In this document: positions 27,460-35,979 of the stretch, piece after piece
Layout of the letters: the number at the start of each line of letters is the position of its first letter
Position numbering within the stretch: the first letter of the stretch is position 1
Assembly: GCA_025463135.1 (NCBI GenBank)
Contig: JAOAPY010000031.1
Span: 1 to 64,000 of the forward strand
Source of the DNA: Acidobacteriota bacterium
GTDB lineage: Bacteria; Acidobacteriota; Blastocatellia; Pyrinomonadales; Pyrinomonadaceae
Length of the DNA stretch: 64,000 nt
Direction: 5' to 3'
The notes under the pieces: generated by a model
The model's database searches: none
What the model was told of the DNA's origin: nothing
What the model saw: only the letters and a program-made list of their open reading frames with translations
Made by a program: the position numbers and the translations under genes

Positions 27460-28641
27460 TCAACCAAGCAAAATGCCATGAATGCCCGCGGCCAGACTGT
27501 AAACCGAGTCATTGGTCACGACCACCATCTCGCCCAGCGCGCTGAAAGCCAATCCCACCAGGTTCACGCCTGCCACAAAAACCTCAGCCTTCTGACCGTC
27601 GGGAGTGATCCGCACAATGCCTCGCCGTCCACGCAATGTCGCGGCCACGTATAGATTGCCGTTTGTGTCAAAGGCCAATCCCTGCGGTCGCCCCAAACCG
27701 CGATAGAACACGCTCACATTTCCGTCTCGATCGATTCGGTTTACCACATCAAAGCTCGTGACTGTTGGACCAGTCACGTATAGAGCATCGTCAGGGCCGA
27801 AGGCCAGGTGATAAGCCGAAACCGATGGCTCAAGCTGGGCCCAGCTTTGGTCCTCTCCAATTTCATTCACCTTAAAGATGGTGCCGTTTCTATCACCAAC
27901 ATACATCTGGCCCAACGAATCAAAAGCGAGACCAGTGGCAACTCCGAGATTCTTGGCAAACGGGACCGCTTCCTTAAACGGCGTCACCCGATAGACGTTT
28001 CCCTCCAATCGGCTGGTGACAAACATCTGGCCTTCTTTATCAAAGGCTATGGCCGTCGGATTCGTTATGTCGCCCAGGAACTCCGTCAATTCCCCGTCAA
28101 CGTCGATGCGAAAAAGCGAGACCGGCAACTGCTCTCCACGCGAACCCGACCGCGTGACAAACAGCGAGCCGTCATCCGGATCGAAAGCGGGACTGGTAAC
28201 GGGATGCAGGTCTTCGGCAATACGCCGGCCGGCGAGAAACTGAGCTGGCTCGCTGCTCTCTCCCTGGCTTTCGAGCACCACCTCCACCGTTCGGCCGGCT
28301 TCTGTGCTTTGCTCTATGCCCTCCGCCCCTTGCCCTTCGCTCCCTGCCCCTTGCCCTTCGCTCCCTGCCCTTTGCCCTTCGCTCTTTGCTCTTTGCCCCT
28401 TGCCCCTCTTAATCTCCGGCACAATCGCCAACACACGCTTCGTCGACAGCGCCACCAACGGCGCCACCTCACCATCCATCATCACCGCACACTGCGATGG
28501 TTCACTGGTATCGAGCCCCACGCACTCGATCACCACCTCGCCCCCCGGAATCCCGGCCCCCGGCTCAATCCGCAGTATCCTTCCTGCCTTATTCAATCGC
28601 TGGTCCATCCCCATTAACCCATTCCTGTGGTCCAATGCCAA
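27460..28641 (-). CDS. IPT/TIG plus SMP-30/NHL-type beta-propeller protein
   Basis: A 393-residue protein without an obvious signal peptide. Residues about 20-130 resemble an IPT/TIG beta-sandwich (GIPGGEVVIEC, VLAIVPEI, VEVVLESQGESSEPAQF). Residues about 150-390 hold repeated propeller blades: PTAIAFDKEGQMFVTS, ATGLAFDSLGQMYVGD, AYHLAFGPDDALYVTG and PQGLAFDTNGNLYVAA. The IPT domain is split by a Gly/Ser/Glu/Gln-rich insert (about 79-113) encoded by heptad DNA repeats. It may bind a ligand or act as a lactonase-like propeller; catalysis is not evident. Confidence 0.82.
   Translation of the reverse strand: MALDHRNGLMGMDQRLNKAGRILRIEPGAGIPGGEVVIECVGLDTSEPSQCAVMMDGEVAPLVALSTKRVLAIVPEIKRGKGQRAKSEGQRAGSEGQGAGSEGQGAEGIEQSTEAGRTVEVVLESQGESSEPAQFLAGRRIAEDLHPVTSPAFDPDDGSLFVTRSGSRGEQLPVSLFRIDVDGELTEFLGDITNPTAIAFDKEGQMFVTSRLEGNVYRVTPFKEAVPFAKNLGVATGLAFDSLGQMYVGDRNGTIFKVNEIGEDQSWAQLEPSVSAYHLAFGPDDALYVTGPTVTSFDVVNRIDRDGNVSVFYRGLGRPQGLAFDTNGNLYVAATLRGRRGIVRITPDGQKAEVFVAGVNLVGLAFSALGEMVVVTNDSVYSLAAGIHGILLG
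28304..28408. repeat. Heptad array inside a coding sequence (105 bp)
   Basis: Fifteen in-phase heptads such as GCCCTTC, GCTCCCT and GCTCTTT lie within the beta-propeller gene. At 105 bp the block equals 35 codons and keeps the frame. It encodes GSEGQGA-type 7-residue repeats that interrupt the IPT domain between IVPEI and VEVVLES. Confidence 0.85.
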
Positions 28642-28849
28642 ACTCGATTGAGGTTCATGATACGACGGCCCAAAGAATCATGTCTAACGGGCAGTTTGTA
28701 TATGGAGCACCATTGCTATGAGGCGCGTTCGGCGTGCAATTTAGATCGCCACGTGTCTTCAGATTTGTAGAGCTGAGAAGAGGGGAACAAGGCAGAACAC
28801 CGTTGACTAATAATTAAATGGGGGCAGCGCTACCAAAGAGAGCTTTTGA

Positions 28850-29206
28850 CTAGCGGGGCCGAAGCGGTATCCGAATGCTTTTTTCGGCCGAAAGTTTAAT
28901 TTCCTTCTGACCTCGCGCATTGTTGGCATTGAGAATGGCGGGTTCGCTGACGCCAAAGCGTGATGCCAAACCTTCAACGGATTGCAGAGGCAAAGAAGAG
29001 ATCGGCGCCTTGACAGTGTAATAAATGAATCCTCGCTCAGCCAGGAAGGTGCTACTACCTCTCAACTTCTCTCCGGAAACGATTGAGCCCGGTTGGGTCC
29101 CTGCAAGATTGGCTGAACCCAACCAGGACGCGAGGCCCAATACTCCTAACAAAAGCATCGGACCCACTAACCAGATTCTGTTATCACCAGGAACCAGTTG
29201 CATCAT
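28850..29206 (-). CDS. Small membrane-anchored LysM-like protein (A)
   Basis: A 118-residue protein with one N-terminal transmembrane helix (about 11-32) and an outside domain. The C-terminal half (about 60-118) has a LysM-like outline: ERGFIYYTVKAP, then SVEGLASRFGVSEPAILNAN and a closing IRIPLRPR strand. It shares this outline with the next gene upstream (29203), so the two look like paralogues. It is the last gene of the cell-wall cluster and overlaps its predecessor by 4 nt. It probably binds peptidoglycan. Confidence 0.7.
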   Translation of the reverse strand: MMQLVPGDNRIWLVGPMLLLGVLGLASWLGSANLAGTQPGSIVSGEKLRGSSTFLAERGFIYYTVKAPISSLPLQSVEGLASRFGVSEPAILNANNARGQKEIKLSAEKSIRIPLRPR

Positions 29207-29616
29207 TGAATAGGAATCCTTACTTCCTGACCGGTTTCAAGTTTGAATTGAGATTTTTCCAAGTCTGACGAATTCAGGCCTTTCCGGTCGCGATCCAGCG
29301 TGGCCGCTGCAATCCCCTTCCAGCCGCCGGCCACGCCAAAGCGGTCTGCGATCGCCGAATACCAATAACGTTTTCCCGTTCCGGCAATCCGATAGCGAAT
29401 GTATCCGCGACTTCTGGCAAAATCCGCTTCAACCTGATTTTGTCCGTATGACACAACAATCCCGGGCTTATTCGCACGATTTCCAAAAGCGACTAACCAA
29501 AAGCCAATGACAGCCAGAACCAACAACGCCGAAAAGACCGCCGTCCTTTTGGCCAGCAACGAAGTCAACCTCAGGCGAGGTCTGCCCCTGCGTAGAATCT
29601 TACTGCGATCCGCCAT
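29203..29616 (-). CDS. Small membrane-anchored LysM-like protein (B)
   Basis: A 137-residue protein: basic cytosolic start (RRGRPRLRLTSLLAKR), one transmembrane helix (about 25-46) and an external domain. Shared features with protein A are ARSRGYIRYRIAG, AIADRFGVAGGWKGIAAAT and the final GQEVRIPIQ. The central repeat-like region is degenerate, so LysM is a tentative call. It overlaps the PP2C-LysM gene by 17 nt and protein A by 4 nt, so all three are translationally coupled. Confidence 0.68.
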   Translation of the reverse strand: MADRSKILRRGRPRLRLTSLLAKRTAVFSALLVLAVIGFWLVAFGNRANKPGIVVSYGQNQVEADFARSRGYIRYRIAGTGKRYWYSAIADRFGVAGGWKGIAAATLDRDRKGLNSSDLEKSQFKLETGQEVRIPIQ

Positions 29617-31300
29617 TTGCGTTTTTGTTAGGCAGCTTCAACTTCTGGCCGACGCTCAATTTGCCATTCTTTACTTCCGGATTGGTCTTGAGGATATCCT
29701 CCTTGGTAACGTTGTACTTGGCGGCGATCTTCTCAAGAGTATCGCCGGGCATTACCGGCACTTCCAAAATCACATCATCGTTTTGCGGCCGCGGTGTCCT
29801 GGAAGCCGTTTCGCCGGCACCGCGTTGTGTCACACCCAGACTGGTCAAGTATTCTCCGACTTGCTTAAACGTCAACATTTCCTTTTCTTGCGGTGCGCCG
29901 CCTCGGATGGGAGTGGCCAGCATCAGTTCCACTCGGTCGATCTGCCCGTTGGGGTCTGTTCTGATCACTGCTACGGTATTCTCCGATGCTTTGACACGCC
30001 ACAACTCGCCGGTTCCTCCGCTTCCGGACATATAACCTGTTAGCCAAGCCAGGAAGAATCCCAGCGATATCAGTATTATCGCAGTAGCCAAAGTCGGAAT
30101 GACTCTGCGCCAATTGATAGAATCACCTGGGTCTGGTCGGGGCGGGTGCATTCCAAGAATAGTGCCGGGCGTCGATTCTATGTTTGGCTGCGCCGGTCGT
30201 TCCGCCGGTTCGATGCGCTTTTGAGACAACCAGGTCGGATCAGCGGCCATTAACTGATCGATGGTTTGCTTCACCGCGTCCGCGTCAAGGCTATTCGATT
30301 TTCGGCCGCCTTTTCCTTCCTTCTTTGAGTTACCTCTATTTTCCAAAGCTTCGATTCGGCTTTTGAGTTGTCCCAGCGACGCCAACTGGCCTGTTGCCGC
30401 CATCTCGGAATGAGACGATAGAGCGCTCAACGAAGCAGACGATTCCCGGATCTGTCTCTCCAGTTCGGCTGTTCTGCCTGCCAGGTCATTATTGAGCTCG
30501 TTCTGATTTTCATTAATTGTTCCGAGCTGGTTTTGCAATTCGGACATTTCCTGTTGTACGCGCTTGGCAAGGGGATCCTCCCGGGCCGCCTCGTAGGGAC
30601 CTTTTATTACCGCCAACGTCCGGTCATCTTGCACTGCAGCCGTAAGTTGAATAAGCGCCTCATAGATTTCCCGCGGTTCCGCGGATGCAAGCCGGCGCAG
30701 CTCGCGGAGCCGATCAGGTGGTGCCAGGACCTCTTCCACACCATCACTAAACATCAGGACCGTGTCGGAATCTTTCAGACTAATTCTCTGTGTCCTGTCG
30801 ACCAGGGGTGAGTCAAAGTATTTGGCACCCAACTGCTCAGGATTCTCCTCAATCGGTCTGAGATGTTCGTTTGGTTCCGAAACGATAGTCAACGTTTGAT
30901 ACTTTGCTCCGTTCAACAAAATGAGGTTGTTGCCGTCAAAGATATTCACGCGCGCGTCGCCATAGGTAAGGCAGGTGAGTACGTTCGCATCCAGCAGGCA
31001 CAGCGCCGCGACGCAGTTAAGCCTGCCGGCGCAAAACTCTTGTCCCATCCGGTAAACGTAATTGTTGAGCTCTTTTGCCACATAACCCAAAAAGAGCTCT
31101 GACGTCATGCCCTCTAAAGTATCGAGCTGATCAATCAAGGTAGCAAAGTCACTGCGCAGTTTGAGACCGAAATTCTCATAGTTGTAGCCCGCGAAATCCA
31201 GCACCACGCATAAAAGTCCGTATTTGGTTTTCTTGCTGAAGTAGACGTCCTCGTTCTGACTCTTACTCGCTTCCTTGACAGAGTCACCATGGTATTGCAT
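29600..31300 (-). CDS. PP2C-type phosphatase fused to a transmembrane segment and LysM
   Basis: 566 residues, with a strong GGAGGTGA ribosome site 6 nt before the ATG. Residues 1-235 follow the PP2C fold: NEDVYF (Asp18), VVLDFAGY (Asp35, where DGMGG is usual), MFSDGVEEVL (Asp186) and QDDRTLAVI (Asp225/226). The metal ligands are thus largely kept, but the DGxG motif is altered. A coiled coil follows (about 245-325), then a Pro-rich linker, a single transmembrane helix (about 399-421) and an external LysM (about 512-556: VMPGDTLEKIAAKYNVTKED). A cytosolic phosphatase tied to a periplasmic wall-binding domain fits a role in sensing peptidoglycan. It is cotranscribed with the kinase-like gene. 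Confidence 0.82.
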   Translation of the reverse strand: MQYHGDSVKEASKSQNEDVYFSKKTKYGLLCVVLDFAGYNYENFGLKLRSDFATLIDQLDTLEGMTSELFLGYVAKELNNYVYRMGQEFCAGRLNCVAALCLLDANVLTCLTYGDARVNIFDGNNLILLNGAKYQTLTIVSEPNEHLRPIEENPEQLGAKYFDSPLVDRTQRISLKDSDTVLMFSDGVEEVLAPPDRLRELRRLASAEPREIYEALIQLTAAVQDDRTLAVIKGPYEAAREDPLAKRVQQEMSELQNQLGTINENQNELNNDLAGRTAELERQIRESSASLSALSSHSEMAATGQLASLGQLKSRIEALENRGNSKKEGKGGRKSNSLDADAVKQTIDQLMAADPTWLSQKRIEPAERPAQPNIESTPGTILGMHPPRPDPGDSINWRRVIPTLATAIILISLGFFLAWLTGYMSGSGGTGELWRVKASENTVAVIRTDPNGQIDRVELMLATPIRGGAPQEKEMLTFKQVGEYLTSLGVTQRGAGETASRTPRPQNDDVILEVPVMPGDTLEKIAAKYNVTKEDILKTNPEVKNGKLSVGQKLKLPNKNANGGSQ

Positions 31301-31306
31301 AAGTCC

Positions 31307-32344
31307 TCACCTCCAAAAACTTGACAGTTCCCCGTGGATCTCACACGCGAGTTTGTCTTCCTCTGCTTTGGTTACAGTGCGCAATAAATTGCGGGCCCGC
31401 ATTGCACTTTGAAATTGTGGTTCGCCGGTGTTCGTAAGGCGGGTTGCGAGCATTCGCCAGAGCCTGCGCCTAATCTCGGATAGTTTGATGCGGTCCGCGG
31501 GAGATGGTGCCAACATTTCCTGCACGAGATTTACAAAATCGATTCGTTCTTCGTCGCTAAAGCTACCTTCCTGCGGATTACTTGTCGCCCTTATTCGCGC
31601 TTGTACGGGCGGATCCTCGATGTGACCTCCGTCAAGCAGACTCACAGTCAGATACCCCAGGCTATATGAATGGTAGGCATCCGGTTGCAGTTCCCTGGCG
31701 GCTGCAACCAAGCCGTCAAACATACCCATATTGGGTCGAAAGTTCTGGTAAATCAGGTCATAACGTTCGCCCTCGGGTGGACGAAAGCCGCGGTCCGTCG
31801 GTATACAGATCTTTCTCCTGGGAAGGTCCTCGGGCTGTAACAAATCGGTGAAGTCAATCAAGCGCAGCCCGCCCTGTGCGTCGAGTCGCAATGATTGCTG
31901 TTTCAAATCGAAATAAATTCGCCCGTCCCGGCTAAAGTAACCAAAGACATCAGCGAGGTTCAAAACACAGGCCAGCACTTCGATGAATGAAGGACCCTGA
32001 AACTCATACGGGAAATACGATATCAATATCGCCAGGGGAAGATGTCCGCCCTCAAAGAAACCATTGATCAACTTGGGAAAGATCGGATGCCGGTCATAGT
32101 GGCGTTGACTATAGTTCGTCCACTCCACCACACCACCTTCTCGTTCGCTGCGCCCGAGGTGATAGCATTTTAGAAGATACTCCTCTCCCTTCCGCCTCAC
32201 GAGGCAACTCAGGCGCGTGTAGGCGCCGCCGAATGCCGGACGATTGAAGTGATCGGTCGGCAGTTCGAAATCCTCGTCGCCCCAAAAATCCTTTAGCCAT
32301 CCGAAAACCTTCGGCCGCTCGTCAACTGAGGATAACGTGGCCAT
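31307..32344 (-). CDS. Divergent protein kinase-like protein
   Basis: 346 residues from the ATG at 32344, chosen for GGGAGG about 10 nt upstream; a TTG at 32437 has no ribosome site. The sequence follows the protein kinase fold in order: a Gly-poor loop FGGAYTRLSCLV (38-49), YLLKCY with Lys59 as the ATP lysine, YFDLKQQS (Asp146, Lys148) in place of HRDLKxxN, LIDFTD (Asp164) in place of DFG, and GFRPPE (186-191) in place of the APE region, then DAYHSYSLG for helix F. The catalytic Asp and metal Asp remain while His-Arg and the Asn are lost. It may be a weak kinase or a pseudokinase. It lacks a membrane segment and PASTA domains. Confidence 0.72.
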   Translation of the reverse strand: MATLSSVDERPKVFGWLKDFWGDEDFELPTDHFNRPAFGGAYTRLSCLVRRKGEEYLLKCYHLGRSEREGGVVEWTNYSQRHYDRHPIFPKLINGFFEGGHLPLAILISYFPYEFQGPSFIEVLACVLNLADVFGYFSRDGRIYFDLKQQSLRLDAQGGLRLIDFTDLLQPEDLPRRKICIPTDRGFRPPEGERYDLIYQNFRPNMGMFDGLVAAARELQPDAYHSYSLGYLTVSLLDGGHIEDPPVQARIRATSNPQEGSFSDEERIDFVNLVQEMLAPSPADRIKLSEIRRRLWRMLATRLTNTGEPQFQSAMRARNLLRTVTKAEEDKLACEIHGELSSFWR

Positions 32345-32396
32345 TAACTGAGAGCCTCCCTCGAGTAAGCACAGCGGACTAGCCGCTTTCGCCGGG

Positions 32397-34289
32397 TTAT
32401 TGGATCGGACGTAGTGTGTGTCGGGTGGCGATATCAAAATACGAAGTCCCGATTATCAAACCGTTGCTGACGCCGTTGAACTCGACGCCGGGAATCTCCA
32501 CCAGCTCACGCAGACCTTTGGGCCAGGGCCACGGTCCACTTCGCCACTGCCCGGTGGCCGAGGGTTTCACAAACAAGGGCAATTCGCCGCCGCTCAACAG
32601 CACTAATTTGAATACCGGATAATCCTGGAGATCGGTATCGACATACTTGATAACTACATTACCGCTGCGGCTTAGATATTGATCCTGAGTCTTGCTGAAC
32701 AGAGGTGTCCCGCGCATCATCACATCAGTTCTATGCTGTCTGCCAATCACCCAACTGTTGGCGCTACCCTTTACCACCGGCAAGGATTCCGAGGGACAGT
32801 CCTCCGAGCGCTCGTAAGACAGTCGGCCGATGACTTCTTGAGGAAGTCCGTTTGTCAGCCAGATAAAACGCATGCGACCGATTGTCACGAAGGTTCGCTC
32901 CTCGAGGAGGTACGTGTTCGGCAGGATCTGCTGCGGAGGCTCAACGGTGATATTGCTACTTCCATCCAAGTCCACAACGTATGAGTTGCCGTCATGCGAG
33001 GCATATAAGTAGACCTTGCCCTCGAGTCGGATAGCGCTGACACAAGTGATGGCATTGTTCTGTAGGTGGGCTTCCAATTCCTGCGGTGGCTTGAAGTCTC
33101 TCGGCAAGACTCGCCCTACAAGTTTTATCGAAGGAGGAAGCTCTGGCAGACCGGTAACTTGAGAGATGGTGATATTTGGGTGCTCCATGACTTCGAGGGT
33201 GCACGACCAACCGTCTCGATCTTGAAGACCAAGTTGCCAGGTCGCTGGTTGCGTGTTCGGCATTTGGTTAATCGGGCGACCGGCCCGATCAGCGAGAGTC
33301 TTGCGGACCGGAAACTGGTCTGGCGACAATACCCTCAACTGATACCACTCATCTGACGGCATTCCCTCGACCTGAATGTCATCATAAGCGTTTGGTCCTA
33401 TAAAGAAGACGCTGGTGGCCCGGCCTTCAATGACGCAAATCGTATCGCCGCGCCCAACGCTCTTGCTCCTTTGCGACTCGCGAGTGTGCGGATTAACATT
33501 GGCACTTCCCTGAACATATATTTGCGCAATCACCCGTGGATCCTTGCCCTGGTCGCGCAGGCGAACGACCTCGACGGCCAAACTCTCGCGGCCTACCACA
33601 CAAGGTTCGGTCTCATTCTCTACCGGATGGAGCAGGACCTCGACGAGGCGGGCAACCTTCGCGGCGTTGATACGATTCCGGTAGGTAACCTCAACCACCT
33701 CCGTATTGGCTGGTACCAGGGTCCTCAGGCCCGGTTCAATCATTAGCGAGCCAGGCGAGGAACTTTTTACCAGATAGTTCTGGCCGGCAATCGTGACTAC
33801 ACTGCCGGCGAGAATTGCGCCGGCACCGACCGGAATGGTCCTGGTACCGGCAGTGAGATCGGGGCCGGCAATGATTCGGTGGCGGCGCGCGACGCCTACA
33901 TTGTCGTCCGCGGTCGCCTGCGTCCATACGCTGGCGCCAATCTTGTCACGCAGATAAGAATCGAAAACTCCATGTTGGTCCTGAACCATCTCTTGTATGA
34001 GGTCGCCGGCAATTTCATCTGCCTTCAGTGAAGCAAACGCCTGAAAGGTGCTGGGTGGATAAACCACGTAGAAGGTCTGAACGAAGATATCGCTGATCGC
34101 AGTGGCGTCCGGCTGGCGAGTGATAATTGATTTAGTATTGAAGGGTCTCGGTGGATCGCAGTTATTTTCGATGAGTGTCCAAATTGCTGATTTTATGATC
34201 TCACTGGCAGACTGGCCGCGCTTTATTGTGAGTGGCACACGGCGGCCTGCATGGGGATCGGATGGGTTATTTGATGAAAAGAATTTCAT
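32397..34289 (-). CDS. Large protein with FHA-like segments (cluster protein 2)
   Basis: 630 residues, no signal peptide or membrane helix, so cytosolic. I do not recognise a family overall. The N-terminal 200 residues are mixed helix and strand. Segments resembling the FHA beta-sandwich are seen at about 300-380 (FFIGPNAYDDIQVEG, VRKTLADRAGRPI) and near the end (about 505-590: SWVIGRQHRTDVMM, QYLSRSGNVVIKYVD). The SR-S/N pair in the latter resembles phosphothreonine-binding FHA loops. It lies between another such protein and the kinase-like gene. I infer a phospho-dependent scaffold; this is a weak sequence-based call. Confidence 0.6.
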   Translation of the reverse strand: MKFFSSNNPSDPHAGRRVPLTIKRGQSASEIIKSAIWTLIENNCDPPRPFNTKSIITRQPDATAISDIFVQTFYVVYPPSTFQAFASLKADEIAGDLIQEMVQDQHGVFDSYLRDKIGASVWTQATADDNVGVARRHRIIAGPDLTAGTRTIPVGAGAILAGSVVTIAGQNYLVKSSSPGSLMIEPGLRTLVPANTEVVEVTYRNRINAAKVARLVEVLLHPVENETEPCVVGRESLAVEVVRLRDQGKDPRVIAQIYVQGSANVNPHTRESQRSKSVGRGDTICVIEGRATSVFFIGPNAYDDIQVEGMPSDEWYQLRVLSPDQFPVRKTLADRAGRPINQMPNTQPATWQLGLQDRDGWSCTLEVMEHPNITISQVTGLPELPPSIKLVGRVLPRDFKPPQELEAHLQNNAITCVSAIRLEGKVYLYASHDGNSYVVDLDGSSNITVEPPQQILPNTYLLEERTFVTIGRMRFIWLTNGLPQEVIGRLSYERSEDCPSESLPVVKGSANSWVIGRQHRTDVMMRGTPLFSKTQDQYLSRSGNVVIKYVDTDLQDYPVFKLVLLSGGELPLFVKPSATGQWRSGPWPWPKGLRELVEIPGVEFNGVSNGLIIGTSYFDIATRHTLRPIQ

Positions 34290-34349
34290 GTTGACATCTC
34301 AAGAATGAATAAGTTCTCTCACTGATGGAACTTCTTCCCAGGCCACCTC

Positions 34350-35969
34350 TCAAGAGAGTTCGGCAATATGGATTGACTGGTAGAGACCACTCCAATGCGT
34401 TTGCAGGTCGTAAGCTTTGCCATTAGGTGCCAGTGAGAAGACCGACGAGCCAAAAGTAAATTTACAAGGAGCTTCCAACTTCACCGAGTCTGTTTCATCG
34501 CGAGTGTGTCGACAGTGCCATTCTTGTCCCTGCAGTGTAAAAAGAGTGCGCAAGGCTGAGGTTGACGCCACCGCGATGTCGAAAGAACCTCGACCATTCG
34601 ATCTAACCAAAATGCTGCCGCGACGGCTCAATAGTTCATCATCACGATATTCCGTGAGCAAGGGAACTTTGCCGGTCGCAATTACACCAGTCCCCGCGAC
34701 TACGCCGTCCATGGTTTCATCAGCAGGAATTCGTCGAGTACGCTTTCGCTGTTTGTCTTCGCTGCTCTCCTCAAAAATAAGGAAACCATAAAAGGTTCCG
34801 GTTGGATCAACCTGCCACGTGTATTGAGTACCGCCGATAGTCTGACCATCCTCCAGCTCGAGACTGGTACCTTTTCCTTCATCTTCCAGGGAGACAATGC
34901 CCTTTTCATCTGCCACAATCGACATATTGGCGGCCAATCTGAGCGACACCACGATGCGCCGCGCGGCTGTACTCAGTCCACACCAGTCCGAACCATAGCC
35001 GCCTTTTCCGTCTCCATTTCCTCTGGGCAGGACCCTCGCAATTACTTTCAGAACAAAATCGGATTGCTTCAACCGGCGCTGTATGATGCTGCCAAACTTA
35101 CTCGATTCATGCCCATCAGAAATATTGTTTGGCAGATAGCGCAGAGTGAAGTCAAGACCCTCGACAGAGTCACCTTTCACCTTCATTCCACTGTCGGCGG
35201 TGATTCCTCCTCGGTGGGGATCGAAAGTGATCCAGCAAGCTGACGTTAACGAATCTGCCAGCAGGTCACATCCCGGATGCGGCCCGATCAAAATCCTGTT
35301 GGCGCCCTCCGTCAAGTACAGATGCGAGTCTCTCCCACGCACACCGCGCTGGCTCAGATCCATGTGCGGCGCGATCGCGACATTCCCTTCACAAACTAAC
35401 TTCCCATAGACCTCTTCCCGATCACCGACTACCGGCAACACGCGAGTGAGGGTGGTGAAACGTCCCTGGGCAGTCAGGTCTGACGCTTCTTCACATAAGA
35501 AAATGTCCGCATCAACGCTAAACCAATCTTGAGCGGTCGAGCCCGGCGCGCTTTTCCTGAGCCGGCAGCGAAAGGGCCGCTCGGGCTCGTCAAGGGTTAA
35601 GGCGAAACCCCAGTCAGTCAACATCGCCTGTTGTACCCCGGCTGATTTCAAGTCGCCCTTAAGAGCGTTCCGCAGAACAACGAGCCCCAGCTTCTTCAAT
35701 TCGAGTCTGACGTTCCACGAGTTAAATGAGTTCCGATCTTCAGGCGAGTAGAGCAAGTAAAGCGCCACCGCCCAGTTCTTGTCGTCGTGTAGATTCGAGA
35801 AGACCACCTCGAATCTCTCCATAACTCCATCAGCGAGTTGCTCATCGATGACGCCTCGGTGATAAAGCGTGTCCCAGGCTGGACGGGGAGCACGTTGATT
35901 ACCATTCGGGAGTGGCTCGCGATGCGCGTCGGTGTGGTGCAGGCGTTTGAGTAACCTCTTGAAATTCAT
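34350..35969 (-). CDS. Large protein with FHA-like segments (cluster protein 1)
   Basis: 539 residues, soluble and probably cytosolic. No family is recognised. The clearest FHA-like stretch is at about 220-285 (RILIGPHPGCDLL, ITFDPHRGGITADSG), followed by similar beta patterns at about 350-400 (IVSLEDEGKGTSLELEDG) and 440-530 (LLSRRGSILVRSNGRG). The repeated build suggests several beta-sandwich domains in a row. It starts 10 nt after the SEDS-PBP gene, so the two are surely co-transcribed. By analogy with FhaA/FhaB next to rodA-pbpA in actinobacteria it may link the kinase to the synthase. Confidence 0.6.
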   Translation of the reverse strand: MNFKRLLKRLHHTDAHREPLPNGNQRAPRPAWDTLYHRGVIDEQLADGVMERFEVVFSNLHDDKNWAVALYLLYSPEDRNSFNSWNVRLELKKLGLVVLRNALKGDLKSAGVQQAMLTDWGFALTLDEPERPFRCRLRKSAPGSTAQDWFSVDADIFLCEEASDLTAQGRFTTLTRVLPVVGDREEVYGKLVCEGNVAIAPHMDLSQRGVRGRDSHLYLTEGANRILIGPHPGCDLLADSLTSACWITFDPHRGGITADSGMKVKGDSVEGLDFTLRYLPNNISDGHESSKFGSIIQRRLKQSDFVLKVIARVLPRGNGDGKGGYGSDWCGLSTAARRIVVSLRLAANMSIVADEKGIVSLEDEGKGTSLELEDGQTIGGTQYTWQVDPTGTFYGFLIFEESSEDKQRKRTRRIPADETMDGVVAGTGVIATGKVPLLTEYRDDELLSRRGSILVRSNGRGSFDIAVASTSALRTLFTLQGQEWHCRHTRDETDSVKLEAPCKFTFGSSVFSLAPNGKAYDLQTHWSGLYQSIHIAELS

Positions 35970-35979
35970 TTACAACACG

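Noticed and set aside
32345-32437. TTG start adding 31 residues to the kinase-like protein
   Set aside because: It has no ribosome site and overlaps the previous gene, while GGGAGG supports the ATG at 32344.
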